Below are positions 7,789 to 18,946 of a stretch of 64,000 bases of DNA, one piece after another; position 1 is the stretch's first letter; each line of letters opens with the position of its first letter. The stretch comes from an uncultured Opitutales bacterium (GTDB lineage Bacteria > Verrucomicrobiota > Verrucomicrobiia > Opitutales > Intestinicryptomonadaceae). A program made the position numbers and the translations under genes. The notes below the pieces were generated by a model. That model made no database searches. It saw only the letters and a program-made list of their open reading frames with translations, and was not told where the DNA came from. The stretch lies in assembly GCA_944389885.1 (NCBI GenBank), contig CALXNZ010000008.1:28688-92687 (forward strand). Direction: 5' to 3'.

Positions 7789-10761
7789 TCAGTGTTTCAC
7801 AAGCTTCCAGCCCTCGTTCATTATGAGGGGTTCGGCCTTTTTGAACTTCATAGTCTGCTGTTCTCCGCCTTTTTCTATGGTGACAATATCGTTGCGCCCG
7901 ATTTTCGGCAGATTTATAGATATGGACGGTAGCTTGCGGGTTTCCGACCTTATTTGTCTTGGGGCGGGCACGGAGGTTCCGCCTTCGTTTGGACGGTTTC
8001 GGCTCACCTTATCGTGGAGCTTTTGTATCATCGACTGCAATACTTCTATGCTCGATGCGCTTCGGAATATTCCGAGGCATACGTCTCCGCGAATCCTCTC
8101 CATGAGCCTTTCAAAATATTTGTAGGCTTCGCTCTTATATTCGTAGAGGGGATCGCGTTGGGCGTATCCGCGCAGCCCTATGCTTCTGCGCAAGTCCTCC
8201 ATCTCCGTGAGATGATCTTGCCAATTCTTGTCTATCGCCCGCAAGGTGACGAAACGTTCTATCGACTTTAGGGCCTCAGGATCCTCAACTTCCTCTCTCA
8301 CCTTATAGACTGCCATGATTTCGTCCGTTATGATCTTGCGGACGTCGTCTTGGCTCTTGTGCAATAATTGTTCGGGTATTATTGCTATCGGGAAACGGCT
8401 TGTAATCCAGGAGCACAGCTCTTTTATGGATTGTTCGTCGGCTTCGGTTCCGTTCGGCATTATTCTCGCAATCCGTTCGTCGAGCTCGTCTTGTATAAAG
8501 TCGAATACGAGCTTGCGCGGGTTGTCGGAATACATGCATTCGTTGCGCAGGCCATAGACTATTTCGCGCTGTTTGTTAAGAACGTCGTCGTACTGCAATA
8601 GACGCTTTCTTATAGAGTAGTACTGGCCTTCCACATTCTTTTGCGCGCGTTCTATTGAGCGGTTTAGCAATGGGTGGTCAATCGGCATTCCCTCTTTGAA
8701 GGTTTTGTCGAGAATTTTGGCCATTGGGCTGTTCCCGAATACCCTCAACAGGTCGTCTTCAAGCGAGAGCAGGAATTTTGAGCTTCCCCTGTCGCCCTGT
8801 CGGGCGCAGCGTCCGCGGAGCTGGCGGTCTATGCGGCGGGCCTCATGGCGTTCAGTGCCAAGAACATATAGCCCTCCGAGTTCTTCGACGCCTTCGCCGA
8901 GTTTTATGTCCGTGCCTCTTCCGGCCATGTTTGTGGCTATGGTGACGGCTCCGCGCTCTCCGGCTCTCGCTATTATTTCAGCTTCTTTCTCATGGTTTTT
9001 TGCGTTGAGAACGGTGTGTGGAATTCCCGTCCTGCGCAGCATGCGGCTCAAGAGCTCGCTGGCTTCCACGGAGGCCGTTCCAACGAGAACCGGCTGCCCG
9101 CGCTTGTGCGACTCAACAATCTCCGCTATGGCGGCGTTATATTTTTCGCGCCTGGTCTTGTATATTACGTCGTTGAAATCCTTGCGGCGGCACGGCTTAT
9201 TTGTGGGAATAGCCATGACGTTGAGCCCGTATATGTCGTGGAATTCCTGGGCTTCAGTTTCCGCCGTACCAGTCATGCCTGCGAGTTTCTCATACAGGCG
9301 GAAATAATTTTGCATCGTTATTGTGGCGTATGTTTTTGTTTCGCCTTCTATTGCGACCCCCTCTTTAGCCTCGACAGCTTGGTGCAGGCCTTCGCTCCAC
9401 CTTCTGCCGTACATTATTCTTCCGGTATTGGGGTCAACTATGTGCACTTTCCCGTCTTGCACCACATATTCCACGTCGCGCTCATATATCGAGTATGCGC
9501 GCAAGAGCTGGCTGATGCAGTGTATTTCTTCAGACTTCTTGATAAAGAGGTTTTCCGCTTCAAGTTTTGCTTCCTGTTTTTGCTTCGGGTCTTTTGCGGT
9601 GTCGGCGTCTATCTCGACGAAAATCGACGGCAAATCCGGAAGCACAAACGCGTCGGGATCTTCCGGATGTATGGCCACGCGCCCACGTTCGGTTAGGTCG
9701 GAGGTGTGCTGTTTTTCGTCTATTACATAGTAAAGTTCTTCCTTATATTTAAAAGCCTCTCGCTTTCGGAAGTCTGCGGCGAATTCCATGTCTATTTTGT
9801 CGAGCTTCTTGCGAAACTTGGAATCCTCCATAAGCTGCATCAATATTTTATTTTTCGGCGCGCCCATCTTCACCTGCCACATCTTGATTATTGTGGCTTC
9901 GTCGGGTTCCTTTCCGGAGTCGTGGACGGCTTTCACGTCGTTTATCAGGCGGGCGCAGAGTTGTGTTTGCAGCTTTACTACTTTTTCCACAAAGGGCTTC
10001 ATCGGAACGAAGGGTTCTTTGTGGTCTTCTTGTATCGGTCCGGAAATTATTAAGGGAGTTCTTGCTTCGTCTATTAAAATTGAGTCAACTTCATCGACTA
10101 TGCAAAAGTAATGCGGGCGTTGGACTTGTTGCTCGGGATCTGAGGCCATGCCGTTGTCGCGCAGATAGTCAAATCCGAACTCGCTTGCCGTTCCGTATGT
10201 AATATCGGCCTTGTAGGCGGCTTTTTTCTCCTCCATATCTTGCATGTTGTATATCCATGCCACCGACAATCCGAGAAATTTAAAGAGATAGCCCATCCAC
10301 TCCGAGTCTCGTTTTGCGAGATATTCGTTTACCGTGACAAGATGGCAACCTTTGCCCGTTATGGCATTTAGATAGAGGGGAAGGGTGGCTACGAGAGTTT
10401 TTCCTTCGCCGGTAGCCATTTCCGCTATCATATTTGAGTTTAGGGCTATGCCGCCTATAAGTTGAACGTCGTAGTGGACCATGTTCCATTCCAGTTCATG
10501 GCCGCATACGCTTATTTTCTTGCCGCAAAGCCTCCGGGCGGCGTTCTTGACAGTGGCAAACGCTTCGGGCAGCATGGAATCCAAGGATTCTCCCTGGGAG
10601 TAGCGCCTCTTAAATTCGTCTGTCTTTGCCTTTAGTTCGTCGTCCGAAAGCGCTTGGTATTGCGCTTCAAGTTCGTTTATCTTCGCAACTATTGGACGCG
10701 TCTTCTTGTAAAAGCGTTTGTAATGGCTTCCTGCAAATATTTTTAAAATTCTGCCTAACAT
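7789..10761 (-). CDS. secA: Preprotein translocase ATPase SecA
   Basis: SecA drives preproteins through SecYEG with ATP. The 990-residue protein carries the DEAD-motor Walker A MATGEGKT near residue 113, the [19 protein letters not shown] signature, and the second nucleotide-binding fold with [12 protein letters not shown]. It is longer than the roughly 900-residue enterobacterial protein because of an insertion at about 250-340 (rich in Lys/Glu/Met), as seen in Bacteroidota-like SecA. The usual C-terminal Cys-rich zinc motif is missing; the chain ends in the basic segment [17 protein letters not shown]. It follows lepB by 84 bp and precedes lnt by 4 bp. The ATG start matches the family ([12 protein letters not shown]). 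Confidence 0.97.
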   Translation of the reverse strand: MLGRILKIFAGSHYKRFYKKTRPIVAKINELEAQYQALSDDELKAKTDEFKRRYSQGESLDSMLPEAFATVKNAARRLCGKKISVCGHELEWNMVHYDVQLIGGIALNSNMIAEMATGEGKTLVATLPLYLNAITGKGCHLVTVNEYLAKRDSEWMGYLFKFLGLSVAWIYNMQDMEEKKAAYKADITYGTASEFGFDYLRDNGMASDPEQQVQRPHYFCIVDEVDSILIDEARTPLIISGPIQEDHKEPFVPMKPFVEKVVKLQTQLCARLINDVKAVHDSGKEPDEATIIKMWQVKMGAPKNKILMQLMEDSKFRKKLDKIDMEFAADFRKREAFKYKEELYYVIDEKQHTSDLTERGRVAIHPEDPDAFVLPDLPSIFVEIDADTAKDPKQKQEAKLEAENLFIKKSEEIHCISQLLRAYSIYERDVEYVVQDGKVHIVDPNTGRIMYGRRWSEGLHQAVEAKEGVAIEGETKTYATITMQNYFRLYEKLAGMTGTAETEAQEFHDIYGLNVMAIPTNKPCRRKDFNDVIYKTRREKYNAAIAEIVESHKRGQPVLVGTASVEASELLSRMLRRTGIPHTVLNAKNHEKEAEIIARAGERGAVTIATNMAGRGTDIKLGEGVEELGGLYVLGTERHEARRIDRQLRGRCARQGDRGSSKFLLSLEDDLLRVFGNSPMAKILDKTFKEGMPIDHPLLNRSIERAQKNVEGQYYSIRKRLLQYDDVLNKQREIVYGLRNECMYSDNPRKLVFDFIQDELDERIARIMPNGTEADEQSIKELCSWITSRFPIAIIPEQLLHKSQDDVRKIITDEIMAVYKVREEVEDPEALKSIERFVTLRAIDKNWQDHLTEMEDLRRSIGLRGYAQRDPLYEYKSEAYKYFERLMERIRGDVCLGIFRSASSIEVLQSMIQKLHDKVSRNRPNEGGTSVPAPRQIRSETRKLPSISINLPKIGRNDIVTIEKGGEQQTMKFKKAEPLIMNEGWKLVKH

Positions 10762-10845
10762 ATGATTTATATTTATTTAGAAAATTATTATTAAAATGGT
10801 TGGCCGCCTCCAATGGAGCATTGCGGCTTGATGCGGATATTATTT

Positions 10846-12135
10846 CTATTCTGCCGGTCCCCAACGCGCTGAGAAAGGATAGAATATTATCAGGGCCTTG
10901 CCGACTACCGCCCGTTCCGGAACCTGTCCCCAATATCTGCTGTCGAGGCTGTTCGCGGAGTTGTCTCCCATGGCAAAATAATGGTGCGGGTGGACTTTTG
11001 CCGTTCCCCCGTCCTTGAATATTCCTTCAGGTTTGTATCCGCAATAGTCTTTTATCTTGTTCGCATTCTTCTTAAAGGCGTCTGAGCCTTCGGCGGGTTT
11101 GCCGTTTATAAACAATGTGTCGTCTTTTACGGAAAGCGTATCTCCGCCGGCTCCTACAAGCCTTTTTATGTAGTATTTGTCGTCCGGAACGCCGTGGTTC
11201 ATCATTGTCATTCCGTCGCAGTATTTTGTGAGAAATACTATCGGATCTCCTATTTTAGGCTTTGTGAAATTATAGGAAAATCTATCCACAAACAGCATGT
11301 CGCCACCGAGTATGTCGAAGTCCAAGAATGTCTGGCCGCGCTTATATTTGCCTAAATTCAGATAGATTTTACCGTTTCTTCTCTCCAGTAGATTCTTTTC
11401 GTAGGCGGCTTGCAGGTATGCGCTTATGTCCTTGGGATCCACCCCTTCCATCGGGAAGGCTTTTGTTATGACACTGTCGAGATTGAAATCTGCTGGAATG
11501 GCCAGTTCCAATTCCTCGTCTCCGGCAAGAAAACGATAGACACGTTCCGTAGTAGGCCATAGCCCAAGATATTTGCGGACATTTACCATGTCGAAGTTAA
11601 AAGCCCCGCCTTTTCTGTTGGCCGCTTCCGGGGTGTTTACTTCTATGAGAACATCGCAATCCTTTGGCGATTCGAGCTTGTAGTTTGACGCCGACAATGT
11701 CAGGAAGCGGGTTAGCCTTTTCAGGGCATTCGGTGGAGGGTTTTCCTCTCCGTACACTTGCGATGTCATTCCGTAGAAACTCGGGTACATTGAGTTTGTC
11801 GGAATTTTAAAGGGTTGAATGAAAAAGCTTCTTATGCCTATGGCGAGGATTCCCGCGACTATTATCGTATCTACATAGTCTCCTATGGTGTTTACAGGAT
11901 AAATTGTACCCCCGCATTTGCGCATTAGTTTCTTTAGGGAGTCTGCGGTGGAGTCGTATTCTTGCGTGCCAACTTTGCCGTCGAGTATTAACTCGTCGAG
12001 TTTTTCTATCATGTCGGCCATGCTTGCGGCATCGCGTTCGGCCATTAAATCCCGGCGGTAATCGTAAACTTTGCACGCCATTGAGAATAGGGCTTTGGCG
12101 TCTTTGCGTTTCTTGCTTGTATAAAATCCGAACAT
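10846..12135 (-). CDS. lepB: Signal peptidase I, enlarged form
   Basis: Leader peptidase that cuts signal peptides on the outer face of the inner membrane with a Ser-Lys dyad. S115 sits in PTNSMYPSF, K324 in YYIKRLVGAGGD, and the last box GDNSANSLDSRYWG is at 390-403. Only one membrane segment is evident (about 86-104), preceded by an 85-residue cytoplasmic helical region. About 200 residues separate the Ser and Lys boxes, so the 429-residue protein is much larger than typical 250-320-residue enzymes; large insertions here are known in Bacteroidota-type relatives. It lies between lepA (36 bp) and secA in an export operon. Confidence 0.95.
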   Translation of the reverse strand: MFGFYTSKKRKDAKALFSMACKVYDYRRDLMAERDAASMADMIEKLDELILDGKVGTQEYDSTADSLKKLMRKCGGTIYPVNTIGDYVDTIIVAGILAIGIRSFFIQPFKIPTNSMYPSFYGMTSQVYGEENPPPNALKRLTRFLTLSASNYKLESPKDCDVLIEVNTPEAANRKGGAFNFDMVNVRKYLGLWPTTERVYRFLAGDEELELAIPADFNLDSVITKAFPMEGVDPKDISAYLQAAYEKNLLERRNGKIYLNLGKYKRGQTFLDFDILGGDMLFVDRFSYNFTKPKIGDPIVFLTKYCDGMTMMNHGVPDDKYYIKRLVGAGGDTLSVKDDTLFINGKPAEGSDAFKKNANKIKDYCGYKPEGIFKDGGTAKVHPHHYFAMGDNSANSLDSRYWGQVPERAVVGKALIIFYPFSARWGPAE

Positions 12136-12171
12136 TTTTTTTTGTAGGTTTTCGCGTTTCGCGGATTCAGA

Positions 12172-13971
12172 TTATTGGGTATTCTTTAGAACGTTTACGA
12201 ACGCCTCTTGCGGTATGGCGACTTTCCCTATTTGTTTCATGCGCTTTTTGCCTTCTTTTTGTTTCTCGAGAAGCTTTCGCTTTCTTGTTATATCTCCGCC
12301 GTAGCATTTTGCGGTGACGTCTTTGCGGAATGAGCCGAGAGTTTCTCTTGCTATGATTTTGCCCCCGGTAGCCGCCTGTATGGCCACTTTAAACATCTGG
12401 CGCGGCAATATCTCCTTTAATTTTGCGCAGAGAGCTCTTCCTTTGCCCTCGCATTTATCCACATGCGCTATGGAGGAAAATGCGTCTATTTGCTCGCCGT
12501 TCACGAGAATGTCGAGCTTTAACAGTTTTGACTCCGCATAGCCGGCATTTTCGTAGTCCATACTGCCGTATCCGCGGGTTATGCTTTTTAGGCGGTCGTT
12601 GAAATCAATAAGGATTTCGTTTAAGGGCAGGGTACATTCCAGAATAACGCGGGTGTCGTCGAGACTTTCTGTGCGGTTGCAGAATCCGCGCTTTTCTGCT
12701 ATGAGCGCAAGAATATCGCCTATGGATTCCGTCGGAATCATTATGTGGGCTTTTATGAGGGGCTCTTCTATGCTTTTTATTACCGACGGATCCGGCAACG
12801 ACACGGGATTGTCTATTTCTATTTGAGTCCCGTTTGTCAGGTTGACTTTGTACACCACGCTCGGATAAGTTGAAATTATGTCGAGATCGTATTCTCTGCG
12901 CAGGCGTTCTTGTACTATCTCCATGTGTAGTAGCCCGAGAAATCCGCATCTGAAACCGAATCCGAGGGCGGCCGACGTCTCAGCCTGATATACCAAAGCG
13001 GCGTCGTTGAGCTGAAGTTTGGCTATTGATACTTTTAATTTTTCGTAATCCGATGTGTCCACAGGATATATTCCGGCAAATACCATAGGCTTTACTTCTT
13101 TATATCCGGGCAACATTTCCTGCGCGGGGGAGTTGGCTGATGTTATGGTGTCGCCTATGCGTATTTCGGTGAGGTCTTTTATATTTCCGACGACATATCC
13201 TGTACAGCCTGTCTCTATTACTTTTTCCGAAACCATGTTGGGTCTAAAGGCTCCGACTTCTTTTATCGAGGTCGTCCGGCCGTTGCTCATGAACATAATC
13301 TCGTCTCCGGGCTTGAGGGCTCCGGAAAAAACCCTGACATAGCATATCACGCCTTTGTACGTGTCGAAAACGGAATCGAATATCAACGCTCGCGCAGCCG
13401 GGTAATCCGCGAGTTTTGGCGGCGGAATGCGCTCAACTACCGCTTGCAGAATTGAATCTATTCCTATTCCGGCCTTGCCGCTTGCCTCTATGGCGTCGGA
13501 GGCTGGAATCGCCAGTACGTCTTCAAGTTGCCTTCTGCATTTTTCCGGTTGGGCGCTCGGCAAATCTATTTTGTTTATTACCGGAATTATCGCAAGATTT
13601 TGCAGGTCTGCCAGATGCGCGTTCGCCACGGTTTGCGCTTCAACCCCCTGCGCGGCGTCTATTAGCAACAGCGCCCCTTCGCACGCGGCCAAGGACCTTG
13701 ATACCTCGTATGAAAAATCGACGTGTCCGGGAGTGTCTATCAGGTTTAAGAGGTAGTCTTCCCCGCGATAGTTATAATGCATTGTCACAGGGTGGCTCTT
13801 TATGGTTATGCCGCGTTCGCGCTCCAAATCCATAGAGTCGAGTAGTTGGTCCTGCATGTCGCGTTTCTGTATGGTTCCGGTGGCCTCCAGAAGCCTGTCT
13901 GAAAGCGTCGTCTTGCCGTGGTCAACATGCGCTATTATGCAAAAATTTCTGATGTGCTTAAGGTCGTGCAT
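12172..13971 (-). CDS. lepA: Elongation factor 4 (LepA)
   Basis: Ribosome-associated GTPase that resembles EF-G and influences translation initiation or back-translocation. The 599-residue length is exactly that of the family. G1 is AHVDHGKTT (about 14-22), G3 DTPGH, G4 NKIDLP; the LepA-specific C-terminal domain ends in the usual basic region (TRKRKLLEKQKEGKKRMKQIG). It is the first gene of lepA-lepB-secA-lnt. The upstream 260 bp separate it from sdhB and contain TATACT and TATAAA -10-like boxes close to the ATG, so the operon promoter is probably there. Confidence 0.98.
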   Translation of the reverse strand: MHDLKHIRNFCIIAHVDHGKTTLSDRLLEATGTIQKRDMQDQLLDSMDLERERGITIKSHPVTMHYNYRGEDYLLNLIDTPGHVDFSYEVSRSLAACEGALLLIDAAQGVEAQTVANAHLADLQNLAIIPVINKIDLPSAQPEKCRRQLEDVLAIPASDAIEASGKAGIGIDSILQAVVERIPPPKLADYPAARALIFDSVFDTYKGVICYVRVFSGALKPGDEIMFMSNGRTTSIKEVGAFRPNMVSEKVIETGCTGYVVGNIKDLTEIRIGDTITSANSPAQEMLPGYKEVKPMVFAGIYPVDTSDYEKLKVSIAKLQLNDAALVYQAETSAALGFGFRCGFLGLLHMEIVQERLRREYDLDIISTYPSVVYKVNLTNGTQIEIDNPVSLPDPSVIKSIEEPLIKAHIMIPTESIGDILALIAEKRGFCNRTESLDDTRVILECTLPLNEILIDFNDRLKSITRGYGSMDYENAGYAESKLLKLDILVNGEQIDAFSSIAHVDKCEGKGRALCAKLKEILPRQMFKVAIQAATGGKIIARETLGSFRKDVTAKCYGGDITRKRKLLEKQKEGKKRMKQIGKVAIPQEAFVNVLKNTQ

Positions 13972-14188
13972 TTAACTATTTATATACAATACGCCAGTAT
14001 AAAAGCGAACGTCGCGCCATTTTCCCGAATTTTTATTGTTTTGGCAACCTTTATTTTGTCATTTTGCGCGCTTTGCCCTCGCGCCTTTGGCAAGGTTGCA
14101 GGGGCGGATTTCCGGCGCAATTCTTCTCTTGCTGCACGCAGCTAAAAATTAGCGGGAACACTGTTGCGCTAATTTTATTTGGCGCAAA

Positions 14189-14219
14189 AAAAACCGCACC
14201 GTTTAACGGTGCGGTTTTT
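14189..14219 (-). terminator. Rho-independent terminator after sdhB
   Basis: Fifteen-bp arms AAAAACCGCACCGTT / AACGGTGCGGTTTTT around a minimal T loop, 12 bp beyond the sdhB stop codon. It closes the sdhCAB operon; T-tracts on both strands could also stop antisense transcription. Confidence 0.9.
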
Positions 14220-14231
14220 GCGTAAAACCGA

Positions 14232-14984
14232 TTACTTTGCGGCTTCGGCGGCTTTTGCTATTGCGTAGTCGCGGTTCATCTTCGCGATGAAATCGAGCGT
14301 TATGCCTTTTGGGCATACAGCCTGGCATTCCCCGTAATTCGAGCAGTTGCCGAACCCGAGCTCGTCCATCTTCTCAACCATCGCTATCGTGCGGCGATTC
14401 CTTTCGGGAGCTCCCTGCGGCAAATAGTTGAGGTGGGATACCTTTGCCGAAGTAAATAGCATTGCCGACGCGTTCGGGCAAGCAGCAACGCATGCTCCGC
14501 AGCCTATGCAGGCGGCAGCGTCCATGGCCTTGTCGGCGATTTCCTTTGGTATCGGAATTGCGTTTGCGTCTTGAGGAGAGCCGATTCTCGCCGATATAAA
14601 GCCTCCCGCCTGCTGTATGAGGTCGAGGGCGTCGCGCGAAACAATAAGGTCCTGTTTCAGCGGGAAGGCCCCGGCTCTCCACGGTTCGACGACTATGGTG
14701 TCGCCGTCTTTGAATTTGCGCATATGCAGTTGGCATACGGTGGTTTTGCGCTCCGGCCCGTGCGGAATGCCGTTTATGGTCATTGAGCACATGCCGCATA
14801 TGCCTTCGCGGCAGTCGTGGTCGAATACTATCGGTTCTTTGTCTTGCGCGACAAGCTGTTCGTTAAGAATGTCGAACATTTCAAGAAACGAGCTGTCGGG
14901 ACTGACATTGTCGACGGTATAGGTTTCAAATTTGCCTTTTGCGGCTCCCTGTTTCTGTCTCCAGACTTTGAGATGTACTTTCAT
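14232..14984 (-). CDS. sdhB: Succinate dehydrogenase / fumarate reductase iron-sulfur subunit
   Basis: The electron-transfer subunit of complex II. Cysteines for the [2Fe-2S] cluster are C58, C63, C66 and C84. The C-terminal ferredoxin-like domain has [12 protein letters not shown] (C159, C162, C165, C169) and C214, C220 and C224 for the [4Fe-4S] and [3Fe-4S] clusters. The 250-residue length matches the B-type (single cytochrome b subunit) class. It is the last gene of sdhCAB, 20 bp after sdhA. Whether it runs as succinate dehydrogenase or fumarate reductase cannot be read from sequence. Confidence 0.96.
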   Translation of the reverse strand: MKVHLKVWRQKQGAAKGKFETYTVDNVSPDSSFLEMFDILNEQLVAQDKEPIVFDHDCREGICGMCSMTINGIPHGPERKTTVCQLHMRKFKDGDTIVVEPWRAGAFPLKQDLIVSRDALDLIQQAGGFISARIGSPQDANAIPIPKEIADKAMDAAACIGCGACVAACPNASAMLFTSAKVSHLNYLPQGAPERNRRTIAMVEKMDELGFGNCSNYGECQAVCPKGITLDFIAKMNRDYAIAKAAEAAK

Positions 14985-15004
14985 CTTTTTTTCCTAAATT
15001 TTGA

Positions 15005-16936
15005 TTATTTGTATGAGCGTACGACGGGTTTTACTTCGTCGTGGGTGATGACTTCCTTATACAGGTTGGGAGCCTTGCCTTCGCCTGCGTATTCCCATAC
15101 GGCAGCATAGGAATATTCGGCGTCGTTGCGCTTTGCTTCGCCGTCTTCGGTCTGGTATTCGACCCTGAAGTGGGCTCCGCAGCTCTCATTGCGGTTTAGG
15201 GCGTCGAGGCACATTACCTCCGCAAACTCGAGAAAATCCGCTACTCTTCCTGCGCGTTCGAGTTCGGTGTTGATGTTGTCTTCCGTGCCCACGACCTTTA
15301 CATTTTTCCAGAAGTCTTCCCTTATCTTGGGTATTAGCTCCAAGGCTTTTTTTAAGCTTTCTTCAGAGCGGGCCATTCCGCAGTATTCCCACATGACTTT
15401 CCCGAGCTCTATATGGAATTGGCGCGGGCTCTTGTTGCCCTTGACCGCCATGAGCTTTTCTATCTTGGCCCTGACTTCCTTCTCGACTTCGTCGAATTCC
15501 GAGCGGTCTGTCGAAATGTTTTTGGCTCCCACTCTCGCCAGATAATCGGGCAGTGTGTAGGGTATGACAAAGTATCCGTCGGCCAACCCCTGCATGAGCG
15601 CGGAAGCTCCGAGTCTGTTTGCGCCGTGGTCGGAGAAGTTTGCTTCGCCGAGGACAAAAAGGCCGGGAATTGTGCTCTGCAAGTTGTAATCTACCCAGAG
15701 TCCGCCCATCGTGTAGTGGGAGGCGGGATATATGCGCATCGGGGTTTCATAGGCGTTTTCCCCTGTTATGCGTTCGTACATTTCAAAGAGGTTGCCGTAC
15801 TTTTCTTCGACAGTCTTGAGCCCGTCGCGTTTTATAGCGTCGGCAAAGTCCAGATATACTCCGCGGCGCTCGCCGTTTACAGCGGGGCCTACGCCTCTCC
15901 CGTCGTCGCACGCCTCTTTTGCTGCCCTTGAGGAAATATCGCGCGGGGCGAGGTTCCCGAAGCTTGGATATTTTCTTTCAAGGTAGTAGTCGCGGGCGTC
16001 TTCCGGAATGTCGTTTGGATTTTTTGTGCAATCTTCAGCCTTCTTTGGAACCCATACGCGGCCGTCGTTTCTCAGAGATTCGCTCATGAGAGTGAGCTTG
16101 CTTTGCTGGTCGCCGTGCTGGGGAATACAGGTGGGGTGTATTTGCGTAAAACACGGATTTGCGAATCCCGCGCCGCGCTTGTAGCAGCGATATGCCGCGG
16201 TGACGTTGCAGCCTTGGGCGTTTGTGGAGAGATAAAATACGTTTCCGTAGCCACCCGTGCAGAGCAGAACGGCGTCGGCGGCGTATCTTTCAATTTCCCC
16301 GGTGACGAGATTTCTTACGATTATGCCCTTGGCATGCCCGTCGACCTTTACGAGGTCGAGCATTTCGCGGCGGGTGTACATTTTTACTTTTCCCAGGCCT
16401 ATTTGCCTTTCGAGGGCGGAATAGGCTCCGAGCAGAAGTTGTTGTCCGGTCTGCCCCCTCGCGTAAAAGGTGCGGCTCACTTGGGCGCCTCCAAAGGAGC
16501 GGTTTGCGAGCAATCCGCCGTATTCTCTTGCGAAGGGAACTCCGAGAGCCACGCATTGGTCGATTATGTTTACGCTAACTTCGGCCAGGCGGTACACATT
16601 AGCTTCGCGCGAGCGGAAGTCTCCGCCTTTTACGGTGTCGTAGAAGAGTCTGTAAATGCTGTCGCCGTCGTTCTGATAGTTTTTGGCCGCGTTTATGCCG
16701 CCCTGGGCGGCTATTGAGTGGGCGCGGCGCGGGCTGTCTTGATAGCAGAAGCATTTTATATTGTAGCCTTGCTCGGCGAGGCTTGCGGCCGCGCTGGCTC
16801 CGGCGAGCCCGCTGCCCACTACTATTACCGAGAATTTGCGGCGGTTCGACGGATTTACGAGTTTTGCGTGAAATTTAAAGTTTGACCACTTTTTTGAAAT
16901 TTCACCCTCAGGAATTTTTGAATCCAAATTCAACAT
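15005..16936 (-). CDS. sdhA: Succinate dehydrogenase / fumarate reductase flavoprotein subunit
   Basis: The catalytic, covalently flavinylated subunit of complex II, which interconverts succinate and fumarate. The 643-residue protein has the N-terminal FAD-binding [10 protein letters not shown], the histidine-containing flavin attachment segment [15 protein letters not shown], and the substrate-site QIHPTCIP and [12 protein letters not shown] segments. The length and gene order are those of the B-type enzymes of Bacteroidota, Chlamydiae and Epsilonproteobacteria. It lies 22 bp after sdhC and 20 bp before sdhB. Confidence 0.97.
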   Translation of the reverse strand: MLNLDSKIPEGEISKKWSNFKFHAKLVNPSNRRKFSVIVVGSGLAGASAAASLAEQGYNIKCFCYQDSPRRAHSIAAQGGINAAKNYQNDGDSIYRLFYDTVKGGDFRSREANVYRLAEVSVNIIDQCVALGVPFAREYGGLLANRSFGGAQVSRTFYARGQTGQQLLLGAYSALERQIGLGKVKMYTRREMLDLVKVDGHAKGIIVRNLVTGEIERYAADAVLLCTGGYGNVFYLSTNAQGCNVTAAYRCYKRGAGFANPCFTQIHPTCIPQHGDQQSKLTLMSESLRNDGRVWVPKKAEDCTKNPNDIPEDARDYYLERKYPSFGNLAPRDISSRAAKEACDDGRGVGPAVNGERRGVYLDFADAIKRDGLKTVEEKYGNLFEMYERITGENAYETPMRIYPASHYTMGGLWVDYNLQSTIPGLFVLGEANFSDHGANRLGASALMQGLADGYFVIPYTLPDYLARVGAKNISTDRSEFDEVEKEVRAKIEKLMAVKGNKSPRQFHIELGKVMWEYCGMARSEESLKKALELIPKIREDFWKNVKVVGTEDNINTELERAGRVADFLEFAEVMCLDALNRNESCGAHFRVEYQTEDGEAKRNDAEYSYAAVWEYAGEGKAPNLYKEVITHDEVKPVVRSYK

Positions 16937-16958
16937 GATATTGCCTGTCGTTGTTGGG

Positions 16959-17807
16959 TTATTTCGCCTTTACCGGCGCGGTGGAAGAGCAGGTTTTGCA
17001 GTTCTTCAGAAAATTGTAATCGATGAAAATAGGAGTTTTATTTTGAGCTTTTTGGGCGTCGAACTGTTTCATCACTTCTTTTTGCGGGAGAATCTGGCAC
17101 GGGGTATATTTTGAAACCAAGACGGAGAGCGGATTGAGCGAGAACCCCGCCGCCACAATCGTGCAATATATTACCGCTATTGCGTTGAGGCGGTACCTCC
17201 ATTTTTCGTCGCGCATGCCTACGCTCTGGAACATGCTGGATACGCCGTGCGACAGATGGAAACCGATCAATATCATGGAAACTATATACGCTATTGCGAC
17301 CCAGTCGTTGGAAAAAGCGACTATCATCATTGCATATACGTCGTGAATAGTCTTCCCCTCGTACATTCCGCTTGTAGCCACCCAATCGAGCTCTTTAAGT
17401 TCCGGGTTGAGATTTATGACAGTATAGTGCATTATGTGCACTATTGCGAAGAGTAATATTATTATGCCCGAATAAATCATAGTTCTTGCCGCGGGCGACG
17501 ACGCCAAACTCTTCTTTACCGCATAGGCTTGCGGCCTTGCGTTTCTATTTTCCACAACCAAGAGGAATGCTGTGAGGAAATGGAGCACAAAGCATGCCGC
17601 GAGCACTATTCTAAAGCCCCAGAGAAATTCCCACGGCAGAGTTTGCAGGAAATTCGCGTATGCGTTAATCGCGTTGGGGCCGCCTTCAAGCATTTGCAAG
17701 TTGCCAAGCATATGCACCAGCAGAAACGACGCCAACACGAAGCCAGTAATTGCCATCACGAATTTTTTTATAAGCGACGACAGTAGTGTTCTTTTTAATT
17801 TACCCAT
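16959..17807 (-). CDS. sdhC: Succinate dehydrogenase cytochrome b subunit (B-type)
   Basis: The membrane anchor of complex II, binding quinone and probably two haems. The 282-residue protein begins [18 protein letters not shown] at the ATG at 17807 and shows five hydrophobic helices, with His residues in LVHML, LHFLTAF, IVHIMHY and GFHLSHG as candidate haem ligands. An in-frame TTG at 17888 would add 27 residues, but the ATG start fits the family. The C-terminal soluble tail carries a Cys pair (NCKTC) that is not part of the usual family core. It is first in sdhCAB and divergent from fabG. Confidence 0.93.
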   Translation of the reverse strand: MGKLKRTLLSSLIKKFVMAITGFVLASFLLVHMLGNLQMLEGGPNAINAYANFLQTLPWEFLWGFRIVLAACFVLHFLTAFLLVVENRNARPQAYAVKKSLASSPAARTMIYSGIIILLFAIVHIMHYTVINLNPELKELDWVATSGMYEGKTIHDVYAMMIVAFSNDWVAIAYIVSMILIGFHLSHGVSSMFQSVGMRDEKWRYRLNAIAVIYCTIVAAGFSLNPLSVLVSKYTPCQILPQKEVMKQFDAQKAQNKTPIFIDYNFLKNCKTCSSTAPVKAK

Positions 17808-17941
17808 GATTTTTTGACTCGATTTTGCTAAAAAAATTGAAGTTTTCAATAAGGCAAAACTCGCGGAGACTTTCAACACATTTTTCAAAATTTCTTAACA
17901 AAAAGCTTTTATTTTTTTAGGGCAAATTGTACTCTTAAAAA

Positions 17942-18691
17942 ATGGAAAAAATACTTGAAAACAAGGTTGCGCTCGTCAGTGGCGCGGGTAGGGGCATAGG
18001 CAGGGCAATAGCATTGAAGCTTGCCGATGCGGGGGCGAAAGTGGTTTGCGTAAGCAAAAATCCGGCCTCTTGCGGCAAAGTTGCCGAAGACATAGTGTCC
18101 AAAGGCGGAATTGCCGAGGCGTTCGCCGCAGACGTTTCAAAACCCGCTGAAATAAAAGAACTTTGCGCTAATGTTATCAAGAAATACACCTGTGTTGACG
18201 TCCTCGTAAACAATGCGGGGATTACCAAAGACAACCTGTTTATGAGAATGACGGACGATGAATGGGACGATGTAATAGCCACTAATCTCTCATCTTGCTT
18301 TCATATGACCCGCGGGCTTATTCGCGGAATGGTTTCGGCGCGTTGGGGCAGAATAATAAACATATCGTCGGTATCCGGGCAGATGGGCAACGCCGGCCAG
18401 GTAAACTATTCGGCGGCGAAGGCAGGCTTGATAGGCTTTACAAAATCGGTCGCAAGGGAAGTGGCTTCGCGCAACATAACGGTGAATGCCGTGGCTCCGG
18501 GCTTTGTGGAAACCGATATGACGGCTTCTTTGCCTCCGGCGGTAATTGAAGGCGTTTCAAAATTCGTGCCTTTGAAAAGAATGGCAGTCGCCGATGAAAT
18601 TGCGGCTGCAGTGTTATTTTTAGCCTCTCCGGAAGCGTCGTATATAACTGGGCAGGTCATATCAGTAAACGGCGGTCTTTTGATGCCCTAA
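17942..18691 (+). CDS. fabG: 3-oxoacyl-[acyl-carrier-protein] reductase
   Basis: NADPH-dependent reductase of the fatty acid elongation cycle. The 249-residue SDR enzyme has the cofactor loop GAGRGIG (14-20), NNAGITKDNLFMRM (the loop typical of FabG), catalytic Y156 and K160 in YSAAKAG, and the C-terminal SYITGQVISVNGG. It is not adjacent to acpP and fabF, which lie 5 kb downstream beyond unrelated genes. No strong ribosome-binding site precedes the ATG. It is followed by a terminator and so appears to be a single-gene unit. Confidence 0.96.
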   Translation: MEKILENKVALVSGAGRGIGRAIALKLADAGAKVVCVSKNPASCGKVAEDIVSKGGIAEAFAADVSKPAEIKELCANVIKKYTCVDVLVNNAGITKDNLFMRMTDDEWDDVIATNLSSCFHMTRGLIRGMVSARWGRIINISSVSGQMGNAGQVNYSAAKAGLIGFTKSVAREVASRNITVNAVAPGFVETDMTASLPPAVIEGVSKFVPLKRMAVADEIAAAVLFLASPEASYITGQVISVNGGLLMP

Positions 18692-18742
18692 TTTATCCTT
18701 TAAGTATCTTTGTAAATATTTGAATATAACCATCTTTTCTTT

Positions 18743-18770
18743 AGAATCCCATTTTTATGGGATTCTTTTT
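18743..18770 (+). terminator. Rho-independent terminator after fabG
   Basis: Ten-bp arms AGAATCCCAT / ATGGGATTCT with a TTTT loop and a following run of T, 52 bp after the fabG stop codon. Confidence 0.85.
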
Positions 18771-18874
18771 ATATTATTCGTTAAACTTTTCCTTATAAAT
18801 ACTGTTATATTTTTCATAAGATTCTAATTATCAGAATAATAAGTAATATTTTACTCGAATTTTATTAAAACGTA

Positions 18875-18903
18875 TTGACTTTTATATGAGATAATACTAA
18901 TAA
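18875..18903 (+). promoter_or_regulatory. Sigma-70-like promoter of the PEP-CTERM gene
   Basis: TTGACT at 18875-18880 and TAATAA at 18898-18903 are separated by exactly 17 bp within very AT-rich DNA. Transcription would start near 18911, about 35 nt before the ATG at 18947. Confidence 0.6.
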
Positions 18904-18946
18904 CCGAAATGAAATCTAACGAATTCAATTTGATTATGAGTTTATT

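Noticed and set aside
17808..17888. N-terminal extension of sdhC from TTG
   Set aside because: The ATG at 17807 gives the standard family start; the extension adds a hydrophobic leader not seen in this family.
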